Assembly (NCBI RefSeq): GCF_002284535.1
Contig: NZ_NPKH01000014.1
Coordinates: 428,614 to 492,613 of the forward strand
Length of the DNA: 64,000 nucleotides
From: Mesorhizobium wenxiniae
GTDB taxonomy: Bacteria > Pseudomonadota > Alphaproteobacteria > Rhizobiales > Rhizobiaceae
Direction: 5' to 3'
Position 1 is the stretch's first letter. Every line of letters starts with the position of its first letter. Below the pieces are notes generated by a model. The model did no database searches, was not told the origin of the DNA, and worked only from the letters and a program-made list of their open reading frames with translations. Of this stretch, positions 20,349 to 29,655 are shown in pieces. Both the position numbers and the translations under genes were made by a program.

Positions 20349-23000
20349 TCAGGCAACGACATTGACGATCCTCTGCGGGACGATGATCACTTTGCGCGGC
20401 GCCTTACCTTCGAGCGCTTTCTGCACGAAGTCGAGAGCCAGAACCGCTTTTTCGACCGCACCTTGGTCCGCGTCGCGCGCAATTGTCAAATCCCCGCGCT
20501 TCTTGCCGTTGACCTGGACCGGCAGCACGATCTCGCTGTCGACGACCAGCGCCGGATCATAGACCGGCCACGGCCGTTCGGCGACAAGATCGGTGCCGCC
20601 GAGCGTTTGCCAGCATTCCTCGGCCAGATGCGGCATGACCGGCGCAATCAGATGCACGAGGATGTCGACGGCTTCACGGCAGGCGGCTTTGAGTGCCGGA
20701 GCGGCCTTGCCTTCGGCCGCCTCGTTGAGCGGCGTGGTGAGCGCGTTGGCGAGCTCGTAGATGCGGGCGATGGCGCGGTTGAAGGCGAGCTTTTCGATAT
20801 CCTCGCCGACCGATTTCAACGTCTTGTGCGCGGCCTTGGAAACAGTTCCTGCCTCGCGCTCCTTCGCCGCTGCCGGCTGGACCCCGGCTAGCGATTCGGC
20901 AGCAGTCGATACCAGGCGCCAGATGCGCTGCATGAAACGGTGCGCGCCGGCCGCACCTTCGTCGGTCCATTCCACGTCACGCTCGGGCGGCGAGTCCGAC
21001 AGCATGAACCAGCGCGCGGTGTCGGCGCCGTAGCCGTCGGTGATCTCTTCCGGGCTCACCGTGTTCTTCTTCGACTTCGACATCTTTTCGAGTGGGCCGA
21101 TCACCGCCTCGTCGCCGGTCGCGATTTCGATGGCGCGGCGTTTGCCGTCGACCTCCTCCAGCCGCACCTCGCTGGGCGCAAGCCAGCGGCCGTTCGAGGC
21201 ACTGCCGACCCGATAGGTCTCGTGCACTACCATGCCTTGCGTGAACAGGCCCCTGAAAGGCTCGGCGAGATCGACATGGCCGGTCTCGCGCATGGCGCGG
21301 GTGAAGAAGCGCGAATAGAGCAGGTGCAGAATGGCGTGCTCGATGCCGCCAATATACTGGTCGACCGGCAGCCATTCCGTCGCTGCCTTGGGGTCGGTCG
21401 GGTCGTTCGCCCAGGGCGCGGTGAAGCGCGCGAAATACCACGACGAATCGACGAACGTATCCATCGTGTCGGTTTCGCGGCGTGCATCCTTGCTGCATCG
21501 CGGGCATTTGACATGCCGCCATGTCGGATGGCGGTCGAGCGGATTGCCGGGCCGGTCGAACTCGATATCGTCCGGCAGCTTGACCGGCAGGTCCGCCTTC
21601 GGCACCGGCACCACGCCGCAATCCTCGCAATGGATCATCGGGATCGGGCAACCCCAGTAGCGCTGGCGCGAAATGCCCCAGTCGCGCAGGCGGAAGTTCA
21701 CCTTGCGCTCGGCCATCGGCCGATTGCCGATGGTCTTTTGTTCCAGCAGCTTCGCCACCTCGTCGAACGCCTGATCAGGCTTCATGCCGTCGAGGAAGCG
21801 AGAATTGATCATCACGCCGTCGCCGACATAGGCCTCGTCGATGATCTGGAAGTTTCCTTGATTCTCGCCTTCAGGCATCACCACCGGAATGACTGGCAAG
21901 CCATACTTGTTTGCGAAGTCGAGGTCGCGCTGGTCACCGGACGGGCAGCCGAAAATGGCGCCGGTGCCGTACTCCATCAGCACGAAATTGGCGACATAGA
22001 CGGGCAGCGTCCAGTTCGCGTCGAACGGATGGACGACACGGATGCCGGTATCGAAACCCTTCTTCTCGGCCGTCTCCAGTGCTGCCACCGAAGTGCCCAT
22101 GTGATGGACTTCGTCGATAAACTTTGCCAGTGCCGGATTGTCCTCGGCAGCCTTTTTGGCCAGCGGATGATCAGCGGCGACCGCCATGAATGAGGCGCCG
22201 AAAATGGTGTCCGGCCGCGTCGTGTAGACCTCCAGCTCGCCTTCGCCGTCGATCACCTTGCCAATAGCTGGGCCAGTAGCTGGGGTCGCCAGCGGCCAGC
22301 GGATCAGCAGGCCTTCCGAACGGCCGATCCAATTCGCCTGCATCAGCTTCACTTTTTCCGGCCATTCGTCGAGGCCTTCGAGCGAGTCCAGCAGATCCTG
22401 CGCATAGTCGGTGATCTTGAAGAACCACTGCGTCAGCTCACGCTGTTCAACCAGCGCGCCCGAGCGCCAGCCGCGTCCGTCGATGACCTGCTCGTTGGCA
22501 AGCACGGTCATGTCCTCCGGATCCCAATTGACCTTGGAGGATTTGCGCGTCACCAGCCCCTTTTCGACGAAATCGAGGAACAGCATCTGCTGGCGGTGGT
22601 AATAGTCGACATCGCAGGTGGCGAATTCGCGTGCCCAGTCGAGCGACAGACCCATGACCTTGAGCTGCTCGCGCATGGCGGCGATGTTCTGGTAGGTCCA
22701 ATCCTTGGGATGGACCTTGTTCTGCATCGCCGCGTTCTCGGCCGGCATGCCGAAGGCATCCCAGCCCATCGGGTGCAGCACGTTGAAACCCTTGGCTCGC
22801 TTGTAGCGCGCCACCACGTCGCCCATCGTGTAGTTGCGGGTATGGCCGATATGGATGCGCCCCGACGGATAAGGGAACATCTCGAGCACGTAGTATTTCG
22901 GGCGCGGGTCGTCGTTGTCAGCCTCGAACAGCTTCTTGGCGTCCCATGCCTTCTGCCATTTGGGCTCTGATGCGCGCGGATTGTATCGTTCGGTTGCCAT
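20349..23000 (-). CDS. leuS: Leucyl-tRNA synthetase
   Basis: 883 residues, a class I synthetase charging tRNA-Leu. The HIGH motif is at residues 50-53 ([17 protein letters not shown]), the editing domain (CP1) follows with [12 protein letters not shown], zinc-type cysteines occur in [13 protein letters not shown] and KCPRCSKDA, and EKMSKSKKN is the KMSKS loop. The length is usual. The start is at MATERYNP. It is directly followed by lptE, probably co-transcribed. Confidence 0.98.
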   Translation of the reverse strand: MATERYNPRASEPKWQKAWDAKKLFEADNDDPRPKYYVLEMFPYPSGRIHIGHTRNYTMGDVVARYKRAKGFNVLHPMGWDAFGMPAENAAMQNKVHPKDWTYQNIAAMREQLKVMGLSLDWAREFATCDVDYYHRQQMLFLDFVEKGLVTRKSSKVNWDPEDMTVLANEQVIDGRGWRSGALVEQRELTQWFFKITDYAQDLLDSLEGLDEWPEKVKLMQANWIGRSEGLLIRWPLATPATGPAIGKVIDGEGELEVYTTRPDTIFGASFMAVAADHPLAKKAAEDNPALAKFIDEVHHMGTSVAALETAEKKGFDTGIRVVHPFDANWTLPVYVANFVLMEYGTGAIFGCPSGDQRDLDFANKYGLPVIPVVMPEGENQGNFQIIDEAYVGDGVMINSRFLDGMKPDQAFDEVAKLLEQKTIGNRPMAERKVNFRLRDWGISRQRYWGCPIPMIHCEDCGVVPVPKADLPVKLPDDIEFDRPGNPLDRHPTWRHVKCPRCSKDARRETDTMDTFVDSSWYFARFTAPWANDPTDPKAATEWLPVDQYIGGIEHAILHLLYSRFFTRAMRETGHVDLAEPFRGLFTQGMVVHETYRVGSASNGRWLAPSEVRLEEVDGKRRAIEIATGDEAVIGPLEKMSKSKKNTVSPEEITDGYGADTARWFMLSDSPPERDVEWTDEGAAGAHRFMQRIWRLVSTAAESLAGVQPAAAKEREAGTVSKAAHKTLKSVGEDIEKLAFNRAIARIYELANALTTPLNEAAEGKAAPALKAACREAVDILVHLIAPVMPHLAEECWQTLGGTDLVAERPWPVYDPALVVDSEIVLPVQVNGKKRGDLTIARDADQGAVEKAVLALDFVQKALEGKAPRKVIIVPQRIVNVVA

Positions 23001-23146
23001 CGGATGTTTTTCACTTAAAAAGCAGGCGCGAACGGCCGGACAATGCCCGGCGGCTCAGGAAATGACGTCGCGGTGTTCACCATGGATTGCCGGACCCGTC
23101 AACTGCGGCGATCCGGTGAGGATAGAAACTAGGGGCAGATATAGGC

Positions 23147-23809
23147 ATGGCGAGCGCCGTCGAGCAGTTTTTCACGGTCAAGGCGAAGATCACCGCCGCC
23201 GAGCGCGAGGCAGGACGGCAAGCCGGCACGGTGACGCTGGTCGCGGTCTCGAAGACCTTCGACGCCGCCGATATCAGCCCGGTCATCGAAGCCGGCCAGC
23301 GTATCTTCGGCGAGAACCGCGTCCAGGAAGCACAAGCCAAATGGCCGGCGCTGAAGGAAGCCTTCCCCGACATCGAGCTGCGTCTGATCGGTCCACTGCA
23401 ATCCAATAAGGCGAAGGAAGCCGTCGCGCTGTTCGACGTCATCGAGACGGTCGATCGCGAGAAGATCGCTGCCGAACTCGCCAAGGAAATCGCCAGACAA
23501 GGCCGATCACCAAGGCTCTACGTTCAGGTTAACACCGGCTCGGAATCGCAAAAGGCCGGCATCGAACCCTGCGAAGCCGTCGCCTTCGTCACCCGCTGCC
23601 GCGACGTCCACGGCCTCGCCATCGAAGGTCTGATGTGCATTCCGCCGGCCGATGAGAATCCCGGTCCGCACTTCGCGCTGCTGGAAAAGCTCAGCACGGA
23701 GGCAGGTGTGGAGGAGCTTTCGATGGGTATGTCCGGCGACTACGAAACCGCGATCGCCTTCGGCGCGACAAGCGTCAGGGTTGGATCGGCGATTTTCGGC
23801 AGCCGCTAG
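23147..23809 (+). CDS. yggS: YggS family pyridoxal-phosphate homeostasis protein
   Basis: 220 residues. YggS/PLPBP binds PLP through a lysine and keeps vitamin B6 and amino-acid pools in balance; it has no established catalytic activity. The PLP lysine is Lys36 in LVAVSKTF. Also present are FGENRVQEAQAKW, LIGPLQSNKAKEA, VNTGSESQKAGI and the phosphate-binding LSMGMSGDYETAI. The gene diverges from leuS over a 146-bp spacer without a clear operator. Confidence 0.95.
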   Translation: MASAVEQFFTVKAKITAAEREAGRQAGTVTLVAVSKTFDAADISPVIEAGQRIFGENRVQEAQAKWPALKEAFPDIELRLIGPLQSNKAKEAVALFDVIETVDREKIAAELAKEIARQGRSPRLYVQVNTGSESQKAGIEPCEAVAFVTRCRDVHGLAIEGLMCIPPADENPGPHFALLEKLSTEAGVEELSMGMSGDYETAIAFGATSVRVGSAIFGSR

Positions 23810-23900
23810 CGGACATTTGGTTTAGAGATCCATTTTGGCTCCCGCCCTGATATCCAGGCGTGTCAAGTAAATATCTAGCCAAGCTAGCTAGGAACGGTCC

Positions 23901-24154
23901 ATAAACTGGCACCTTCAGGATGCGAAAAACAACTTTTCCAAAGTGGTTCAGCGCGCCCGCAGCGAGGGACCGCAGACGGTGACCCTGCGTGGCGAGCGCG
24001 CGGCGGTGGTGCTTTCTGCCGAAGACTATGACCGCTTGTCGGAAAAAAGAAGTCACTGGCGGAATATCTTCTGACCGGTCCGGTCTGGGATGGTGATTTT
24101 GCCGAGGAGGTCAACCGTCGCTCGGATACGATGATCCGCGACATCGACCTCTAA
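23901..24154 (+). pseudogene. Phd/YefM-type antitoxin pseudogene (start codon lost and frameshift)
   Basis: Translation from 23901 gives NWHLQDAKNNFSKVVQRA, then TVTLRGERAAVVLSAEDYDRL, the Phd/YefM antitoxin DNA-binding domain. The codon at the expected start is ATA, placed after a good AGGA site, so the ATG seems mutated. In the A-run around 24043-24050 the frame shifts; the C-terminal toxin-binding part (SLAEYLLTGPVWDGDFAEE to RDIDL) continues in another frame and ends with TAA at 24152-24154, which shares a base with the toxin ATG. Confidence 0.8.
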
Positions 24155-24551
24155 TGTACCTGCTTGATACGAACATCGTTTCGGATGTTCAGAGGCGTCT
24201 GCCCAAGCCGACCGCCTGGCTAGCTTCAGTGGATCCGGCCTCGATCAATCTCAGTGTTATTGCCCTCGGCGAGATCGAACGGGGGATCGTCAAGCTGCGC
24301 AAGGTCGATCCGAAACGGGGAACACGGCTCGACCTCTGGCTTAGAGAGCTTCGGCGGGACAATGCCGACCGGATCCTTGCAGTCACTGAAGATGTCGCGT
24401 TGTAGTGAGGTCGCTTCTCGGCTGGCCGCACGCGAGGCAGCGCCGAATGCTCATCGCCGCCACCGCGGTCGTCCACGACCTCATTCTGGTTACGCGCAAC
24501 GTCGCGGATTTCGCCGATACGGGGGTGACGGTCCTCAGTCCTTGGACAATC
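24154..24551 (+). pseudogene. VapC-like PIN-domain toxin pseudogene
   Basis: The N-terminal 83 codons read MYLLDTNIVSDVQ (first acidic residue Asp5) and IALGEIERGIVKLR (Glu40), typical VapC/FitB ribonuclease motifs, then stop after AVTEDVAL at 24405. The remainder continues in another frame as LIAATAVVHDLILVTRNVADF, the PIN C-terminus. The third acidic residue normally found before LIAATA (as in DALIAATA) is replaced by Arg-Met. Start overlap TAATG with the antitoxin is the usual operon geometry, so both halves of a toxin-antitoxin pair have decayed together. Confidence 0.82.
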
Positions 24552-24688
24552 TGGCCTCTTCCCAACTACGCCGGATCTTCGGGTCGCGGAACTTGGTCCA
24601 GAACCACTAGGCCGTTACGCCAATAATGGAAACGAACCGTATCGTTCCTATATCGGCCGGGTCATCCAAAACTTTCCGGAGCTGCACC

Positions 24689-25738
24689 ATGCGCTATAAT
24701 CAACTTGGAAACACGGGGATGTTCGTCTCCGAACTTTGCCTCGGCACAATGACCTTCGGCGCTGCAGGTAAAAACGCCCAATGGGGCCTGATTGCCAGCC
24801 TCGACCAGAAGGCCGTCGACGAGATCGTCGCCCGCTCGCTCGCCGCCGGCGTCAATTTCTTCGACACGGCGGACGTCTATTCCTTCGGCGCATCGGAACG
24901 GCTTCTTGGCCAGGCGCTGAGGAATCTCGGCGTCAAGCGGCAAGATGTGATCATCGCCACCAAAGTCCATGGCGCCATGGGCGACGGCCCCAACCAGCGC
25001 GGTTCCTCGCGCGGCCACATCATGGACTCGGTCGAGGGCAGCCTCGAACGGCTGCAGCTCGACCATATCGATCTCTATCAGCTTCACGGCACCGATCCGG
25101 TGACGCCGATCGAGGAGACGCTGCGGGCGCTCGATGATCTGATTGCCAGCGGTAAGGTCCGCTATGTCGGCGTCTCGAACTGGGCGGCCTGGCGCATCGC
25201 CAAGGCGCTCGGCATCGCCGAACGCAAGGGCTTCGCCCGTTTTGAGACGGTCCAGTCCTACTATTCGATCGCCGGCCGTGATCTGGAGCGCGAGATCGTT
25301 CCGCTGCTCAACGAGGAGAAGCTTGGGCTGATGGTCTGGTCGCCGATGGCGGGTGGTCTGCTCTCCGGCAAATACGGACCCGGTGCCCCCGGCAATGGCG
25401 AGGGCCGTCGCGCCAGCTTCAATTTCCCGCCGGTCAATGAAGACCGCGCCTGGGCGGCGGTTGCCGGCATGCGCGAGATCGCCGGCAAGCATGGCGTCAG
25501 CGTCGCCACGGTCGCTTTGGGCTATGTGCTGGCCAAACCCTTCGTGATGAGCGTGATCATAGGCGCCAGCCGCATGGAGCAGCTCGAACAGAACCTTGCC
25601 GCCACCGAGTTGAAGCTCGACAACGACGATCTTGCTCGTCTCGACGAGGTCAGCGCGCTGCCGGCTGAATATCCGGGCTGGATGCTTGAGCGTCAGGCAG
25701 CGGGCCGGCGTCCGCCGCCCTTTGCGCCGAAAAAGTAA
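24689..25738 (+). CDS. Aldo/keto reductase
   Basis: 349 residues, an NADPH-dependent (beta/alpha)8 oxidoreductase. The catalytic tetrad is readable: Asp59, Tyr64 (FFDTADVYSFG), Lys92 (IATKVHG) and His133 (LYQLHGTDP). The cofactor-binding C-terminal segment MSVIIGASRMEQLEQNL is present. The start at 24689 (MRYNQLGNTG) has GGAG upstream; 21 earlier in-frame codons overlap no ribosome site and are left out. It stands alone between the toxin-antitoxin remnant and a terminator at 25760. The substrate is unknown. Confidence 0.93.
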   Translation: MRYNQLGNTGMFVSELCLGTMTFGAAGKNAQWGLIASLDQKAVDEIVARSLAAGVNFFDTADVYSFGASERLLGQALRNLGVKRQDVIIATKVHGAMGDGPNQRGSSRGHIMDSVEGSLERLQLDHIDLYQLHGTDPVTPIEETLRALDDLIASGKVRYVGVSNWAAWRIAKALGIAERKGFARFETVQSYYSIAGRDLEREIVPLLNEEKLGLMVWSPMAGGLLSGKYGPGAPGNGEGRRASFNFPPVNEDRAWAAVAGMREIAGKHGVSVATVALGYVLAKPFVMSVIIGASRMEQLEQNLAATELKLDNDDLARLDEVSALPAEYPGWMLERQAAGRRPPPFAPKK

Positions 25739-25759
25739 TTCAATCTGATCTTCGTTTTT

Positions 25760-25805
25760 CGGGAGCTGGCGGCTCCCGATCTTCTTTGGGCTCCCGATCT
25801 TCTTT
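25760..25805 (+). terminator. Terminator-like hairpin with a duplicated tail
   Basis: CGGGAGC (25760-25766), loop TGGCG, GCTCCCG (25772-25778), then ATCTTCTTT. The 16-mer GCTCCCGATCTTCTTT is repeated at 25790-25805. It lies 21 bp after the aldo/keto reductase stop. Confidence 0.6.
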
Positions 25806-25809
25806 AAGC

Positions 25810-26718
25810 TCAGGTCAGCCGGACAGTCTCGACCAAATAGTCGAGAAAGGCCCGCACCCGTGCCGGCAAGTGCTTGCCCTGCCCGACATAGACGGCGTGG
25901 GTGAGTTCCTCGTCGCCGGGGTTGAAGTCTTCCAGAAGCGGTATCAGCCGCCCGGCGGCGATGTCGGGCTCCACATGCCAGCGCGCCAGCCGGGCGATGC
26001 CAGTGCCCGAGAGCGCCATCAGCCGCATCGCCTCGCCGTCACTGACCAGCGCGTTTCCGGTGATCGGGACGACAACCGCCTTGCCGGCCGCGTCGACGAA
26101 AGGCCAGCCGTCGACATGGCGCACGAAGCAGAAACCCATCCGGTTGTGATGATCGAGATCGGCCGGCGTTCGGGGTGCGCCGTGCTTCCTTAGGTAAGGT
26201 GGCGCGGCGACGACGACCACCCGGCTCTGCCCGAGCTTGCGCGCCACCAAACGTGATTCACCGAGCGGCCCGGCGCGGATGGCGACATCAGCGCGCTCCT
26301 CCATCAGGTCGATGACATTGTCGGTCAAAACCAGATCGATGGCGATTTCCGGATAGCGTTCGAGAAATCGCGCCATGAGCGGGATCAGCCGGTGCTGCCC
26401 GAACGGCACGTAGCTGTTGACGCGCAGCCGTCCACGCGGGGCAGCACCGGCCGCCGCCTCACGCTCCGCGGCCGCCATGTCGGCCAGGATGCGCGCGCCG
26501 CTGTCGAAGAAGGCCGCGCCTTCTGGGGTCAGTTGCAGCTTGCGCGTCGAACGGCTGACCAGCCGCGCGCCAAGACGTGCTTCCAGCCGCGCGATCAGCT
26601 TGCTCACCGCCGACGGCGTCATCCGCAACGTGCGAGCGGCGGCCGAAAAGCTCCCCGCCTCAATGACGCGGACGAACACTTCGATCTCGCCTGAGCGATT
26701 GATGTCGGGTCTCGCCAT
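25810..26718 (-). CDS. LysR-family transcriptional regulator
   Basis: 302 residues. The N-terminal helix-turn-helix is clear (EIEVFVRVIEAGSFSAAAR, MTPSAVSKLIARLEARLG, about residues 10-50), followed by a two-lobed substrate-binding domain (RGRLRVNSYVPFGQHRLIPL; ADVAIRAGPLGES). It belongs to the group of LysR proteins often sitting divergently from a transporter they control. The start is MARPDINRSG at 26718; the frame extends 36 codons upstream through the divergent promoter region, which is not plausible coding. A T-N11-A palindrome lies 3 bp before the start. Confidence 0.92.
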   Translation of the reverse strand: MARPDINRSGEIEVFVRVIEAGSFSAAARTLRMTPSAVSKLIARLEARLGARLVSRSTRKLQLTPEGAAFFDSGARILADMAAAEREAAAGAAPRGRLRVNSYVPFGQHRLIPLMARFLERYPEIAIDLVLTDNVIDLMEERADVAIRAGPLGESRLVARKLGQSRVVVVAAPPYLRKHGAPRTPADLDHHNRMGFCFVRHVDGWPFVDAAGKAVVVPITGNALVSDGEAMRLMALSGTGIARLARWHVEPDIAAGRLIPLLEDFNPGDEELTHAVYVGQGKHLPARVRAFLDYLVETVRLT

Positions 26719-26720
26719 TC

Positions 26721-26735
26721 GTGAATCTATTTCAC
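26721..26735. promoter_or_regulatory. LysR-type box between the regulator and the MFS gene
   Basis: GTGAA-TCTAT-TTCAC is a perfect interrupted palindrome and contains the T-N11-A arrangement of LysR boxes. It touches the start of the LysR gene and lies 120 bp before the MFS gene, suiting autoregulation. Inferred from pattern only. Confidence 0.5.
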
Positions 26736-26855
26736 AGACGATGTGCCTGACGCAAGGCTGGTTCACAGCACAGCGCGACACGATCTTCCGGGTCGGGGCG
26801 TGGAGGACGCGGCGTCCCGTCGTCAAAACTGGCTGTCATCGAAGTGGGAACTGCC

Positions 26856-28040
26856 ATGCCTCTTGCTCTTTACGCTCTCGCCGCCGGTGCCTTCGGCATC
26901 GGCGTCACCGAATTCGTCATCATGGGCCTGCTGCTCGACGTCAGCACCGATCTCGGCGTCTCGATCTCGGCCGCCGGCCAGCTGATCTCAGGCTATGCGC
27001 TCGGCGTCGTTGTCGGCGCGCCGCTGCTGACGATCGCCACCGGCCGCTGGCCGCGCAAGACCGCGGTTCTGGGGCTGATGGCGATCTTCACGCTCGGCAA
27101 CCTCGCCTGCGCGCTGGCCCCCGACTACTGGACGCTGATGGGTGCCCGCGTGCTCACCGCCTTTGCCCACGGCACCTTCTTCGGCGTTGGGTCGGTCGTG
27201 GCGACCGGGCTGGTGGCGCCTAACAAGAAGGCCTCGGCGATCGCCCTGATGTTCACCGGCCTGACCATCGCCAACATCCTCGGCGTGCCCTTCGGCACCT
27301 GGCTCGGCCAGGCCTTCGGCTGGCGGGCGACCTTCTGGGCGGTAACCCTGGTCGGCATCGTCGCCTTCGCCATCATTCTCCTGCTGGTGCCGCGCAGCCA
27401 GGCGGCGCCTGAGAAGAGCGACCTGCGCGGCGATCTCGCGGTGCTCGGCCGCGCGCCGGTCCTGCTTGGCTTCGCCACCACTGTGCTCGGCTATGCCGGC
27501 GTCTTCGCCGTCTTCACGTATATCGCCCCCTTGCTGACCGAGATCACCGGTTTTGAGGAAGCAGCCGTGTCGCCGATCCTGCTTGTCTTCGGCGGCGGCC
27601 TCATCGCCGGCAACCTGCTTGGCGGCAAGTTCGCCGACCGCTGGTTGGTACCTTCCGTTCTCGGCAGTCTCGTTGTGCTGGCGCTGGTGCTCGGCTCGAT
27701 GACCTTCGCCCTGCACAGCCAGGCGATGGCCGTCGTCTATGTCGGCCTGCTCGGCGCCGCCGCCTTCGCCACCGTGGCGCCGCTGCAGATGTGGGTGCTG
27801 GAAAAGGCTGAAGGCGCCGGCCAGAGCCTCGCCTCGTCCTTCAACATCGCCGCCTTCAACCTCGGCAACGCCGCCGGCGCCTGGCTCGGCGGCGTGGTCA
27901 TCGCCCATGGCCCCGGCCTCAGCGCCGTCACCTGGGTCGCCGCCCTGCTGCCGCTCTCGGCACTGGCCGTGGCGGCGCTGGCGCTGCGCCTCGATACTAC
28001 AGCGCCGCGCGTCCTCTTGGACGCGCAAAGGACGCTGTAG
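26856..28040 (+). CDS. MFS efflux transporter (AraJ/YdhP-like, DHA1 type)
   Basis: 394 residues, 12 predicted membrane helices. Features of the drug/sugar efflux branch are LALAAGAFGIGVTEFVIMGL-like first helix (seen as AAGAFGIGVTEFVIMGLL), ISGYALGVVVGAPLLT, the loop GRWPRKTAVLG and FNLGNAAGAWLGG near the end. It probably exports a small compound and is likely controlled by the divergent LysR protein. The start at 26856 has GTGGGA upstream; a GTG four codons earlier is possible. Its last 14 codons and stop lie inside a palindromic intergenic-type repeat (27997-28101), so the C-terminal tail was probably supplied by that element. Confidence 0.9.
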   Translation: MPLALYALAAGAFGIGVTEFVIMGLLLDVSTDLGVSISAAGQLISGYALGVVVGAPLLTIATGRWPRKTAVLGLMAIFTLGNLACALAPDYWTLMGARVLTAFAHGTFFGVGSVVATGLVAPNKKASAIALMFTGLTIANILGVPFGTWLGQAFGWRATFWAVTLVGIVAFAIILLLVPRSQAAPEKSDLRGDLAVLGRAPVLLGFATTVLGYAGVFAVFTYIAPLLTEITGFEEAAVSPILLVFGGGLIAGNLLGGKFADRWLVPSVLGSLVVLALVLGSMTFALHSQAMAVVYVGLLGAAAFATVAPLQMWVLEKAEGAGQSLASSFNIAAFNLGNAAGAWLGGVVIAHGPGLSAVTWVAALLPLSALAVAALALRLDTTAPRVLLDAQRTL

Positions 28041-28101
28041 CACGTGATTTTGCGCATGATCCTTGTCCGAAAATCGGTTCCGATTTTCGGGGTCATGCGC
28101 A
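27997..28101. repeat. Rhizobial-type palindromic intergenic repeat overlapping the MFS stop
   Basis: Two palindromic modules. The first (27997-28040) has arms CTACAGCG and CGCTGTAG around GCGCGTCC and GGACGCGC. The second (28051-28101) has TGCGCATGATCC, an AAATCGG-TTCCGATTTT core, and GGTCATGCGCA. The same two-module design recurs at 61541-61643 and in variants at 41741-41846 and 51146-51196. Confidence 0.85.
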
Positions 28102-28175
28102 GCTCGGTGCTCGGCGTACCGGCATCCGCCCGGTCGTGACGATCCCAAACAAACCAAAATACAAGGAGCAAAACC

Positions 28176-29210
28176 ATGGATTATCGACGTCTTGGCGCCT
28201 CGGGCCTGAAGGTCCCGGCGCTCTCGTTCGGCGCTGGAACCTTCGGCGGTTCGGGGCCGCTGTTCGGCGCCTGGGGCAATAGCGATGCGACGGAAGCGCG
28301 GCGGCTGGTCGACATCTGCCTGGAGGCCGGCGTCAACCTGTTCGACACCGCCGACGTCTATTCGAATGGCGCCTCCGAAGAAGTACTCGGCGCGGCCATC
28401 AAGGGCCGCCGCGATGCCGTGCTGATCTCGACCAAGACCTCGCTGCCGATGGGCGACGGACCCAACGATGCCGGCTCCTCCCGTTCGCGTCTCATCAAAG
28501 CCGTCGAGGACGCGCTCAAGCGTCTCGGCACCGATTACATCGACCTGCTGCAACTGCACGCTTTCGACGCCGCAACGCCGATCGAGGAGGTGCTGTCGAC
28601 GCTTGACAGTCTCGTGCGCGCCGGCAAGCTGCGCTATGTCGGCGTCTCCAACTTTTCCGGCTGGCAAGTTATGAAATCGCTCGGCCTGGCGGACAAGCAC
28701 GGCTACCCGCGCTACGTTGCCCATCAGGTCTATTACTCGCTGGTCGGGCGCGACTATGAATGGGAGTTGATGCCGCTAGGCCTCGACCAGGGCCTCGGTG
28801 CGCTGGTGTGGAGCCCGCTCGGCTGGGGCCGCCTGACCGGCAAGATCCGCCGCGGCGAGCCACTGCCGGAAAAAAGCCGGTTGCACGACACCGCAAGCTT
28901 CGGGCCACCTGTCGAGGACGAGCAACTCTACAGGGTCGTCGATGCGCTCGACACCGCCGCCAAGGAAACCGGCAAGACGGTGCCGCAGGTCGCCATCAAC
29001 TGGTTGCTGCAGCGGCCGACCGTCGCCTCTGTCATTATCGGCGCACGCAACGAGGAACAGCTGCGCCAGAACCTCGGCGCCGTCGGTTGGTCATTGACAT
29101 CAGACCAGATCAAGAAGCTTGACGCGGCAAGCGCGGTCACCGCACCCTATCCGTATTTCCCCTATCGCCGGCAGGAGGGTTTTGCCCGGCTGAGCCCGGC
29201 TGCGGTCTGA
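28176..29210 (+). CDS. Aldo/keto reductase (voltage-channel beta-subunit-like subgroup)
   Basis: 344 residues, a second aldo/keto reductase, similar in architecture to the one at 24689-25738 but clearly diverged. The tetrad is Asp57, Tyr62 (LFDTADVYSNG), Lys87 (ISTKTSL) and His128 (LLQLHAFD). The tail has SVIIGARNEEQLRQNLGAV for NADP binding. AAGGAGCAAAACC is a strong ribosome site for the ATG at 28176. It is preceded by the repeat at 27997-28101 and followed by a 144-bp inverted repeat. The substrate is unknown; regulation with the upstream MFS gene is possible but unproven. Confidence 0.93.
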   Translation: MDYRRLGASGLKVPALSFGAGTFGGSGPLFGAWGNSDATEARRLVDICLEAGVNLFDTADVYSNGASEEVLGAAIKGRRDAVLISTKTSLPMGDGPNDAGSSRSRLIKAVEDALKRLGTDYIDLLQLHAFDAATPIEEVLSTLDSLVRAGKLRYVGVSNFSGWQVMKSLGLADKHGYPRYVAHQVYYSLVGRDYEWELMPLGLDQGLGALVWSPLGWGRLTGKIRRGEPLPEKSRLHDTASFGPPVEDEQLYRVVDALDTAAKETGKTVPQVAINWLLQRPTVASVIIGARNEEQLRQNLGAVGWSLTSDQIKKLDAASAVTAPYPYFPYRRQEGFARLSPAAV

Positions 29211-29240
29211 CCCCGCTCGATATTTCAAACGCCCGGCGAC

Positions 29241-29384
29241 AGGGCATGTTGAGATTCAGGTCAGGTCGCGCCGAGAATGGTGGCTTCCGAGAACCGGAGC
29301 GGAGCGTACTTAAAGTACGTGAGCCCCGGAAGCGCAGGAAGCCGCCATTCGCAGGCCGGCCTCACCTGAATATCGACACGCCCT
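29241..29384. repeat. 144-bp imperfect inverted repeat touching the usg stop
   Basis: Outer arms AGGGC(A/G)TGT(T/C)GA then ATTCAGGT pair across the whole element; inner arms GAATGGTGGCTTCC and GGAAGCCGCCATTC pair with one mismatch; the centre holds GTACTTAAAGTAC. The right end overlaps the usg stop codon (29383-29385) by two bases. It resembles rhizobial mosaic elements. Confidence 0.8.
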
Positions 29385-29655
29385 AATGCAGCACGAACTC
29401 GCCGTCGACCTTGTGCCATTCGTTGGGCGCGATCAGCTTCTGGTGCGTATAGCTCACCGAATGCAGCGGGCCATCGAGCTTGGTCTGCCAGAACTCGATG
29501 AACCGGATCAGCACCGGAAATTTCGGAGCGATGTCGTAGTCCTGCCAGATGAAGCTCTGCAGCAGATGCGGATGATCGGGAAAATGATAAAGGATCTTGG
29601 CCGTGGTCAAGCCATAGCCCTTGAGCATCAGGTCCATTTCGGAATGGTCACGCAT
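29383..29655 (-). CDS. usg: Usg family protein
   Basis: 90 residues. Usg is a small alphaproteobacterial protein of unknown role, first noted upstream of trpF in Caulobacter. The typical core is visible: LKGYGLTTAKILYHFPDHPHLLQSFIWQDYDIAPKFP (short pieces: TTAKILYH, SFIWQDYDIAP), then LIRFIEFWQTKLDG and SVSYTHQKLI. The start at 29655 has AGGGGACC upstream. It stands alone here, not in a trp operon. Its stop codon lies within the terminal bases of the adjacent inverted repeat. Confidence 0.88.
   Translation of the reverse strand: MRDHSEMDLMLKGYGLTTAKILYHFPDHPHLLQSFIWQDYDIAPKFPVLIRFIEFWQTKLDGPLHSVSYTHQKLIAPNEWHKVDGEFVLH

Noticed and set aside
26988..28724. 578-codon leftward frame across the MFS and second aldo/keto reductase genes
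   Set aside because: Spans two genes and the repeat between them; Gly/Gln/His-rich shadow.
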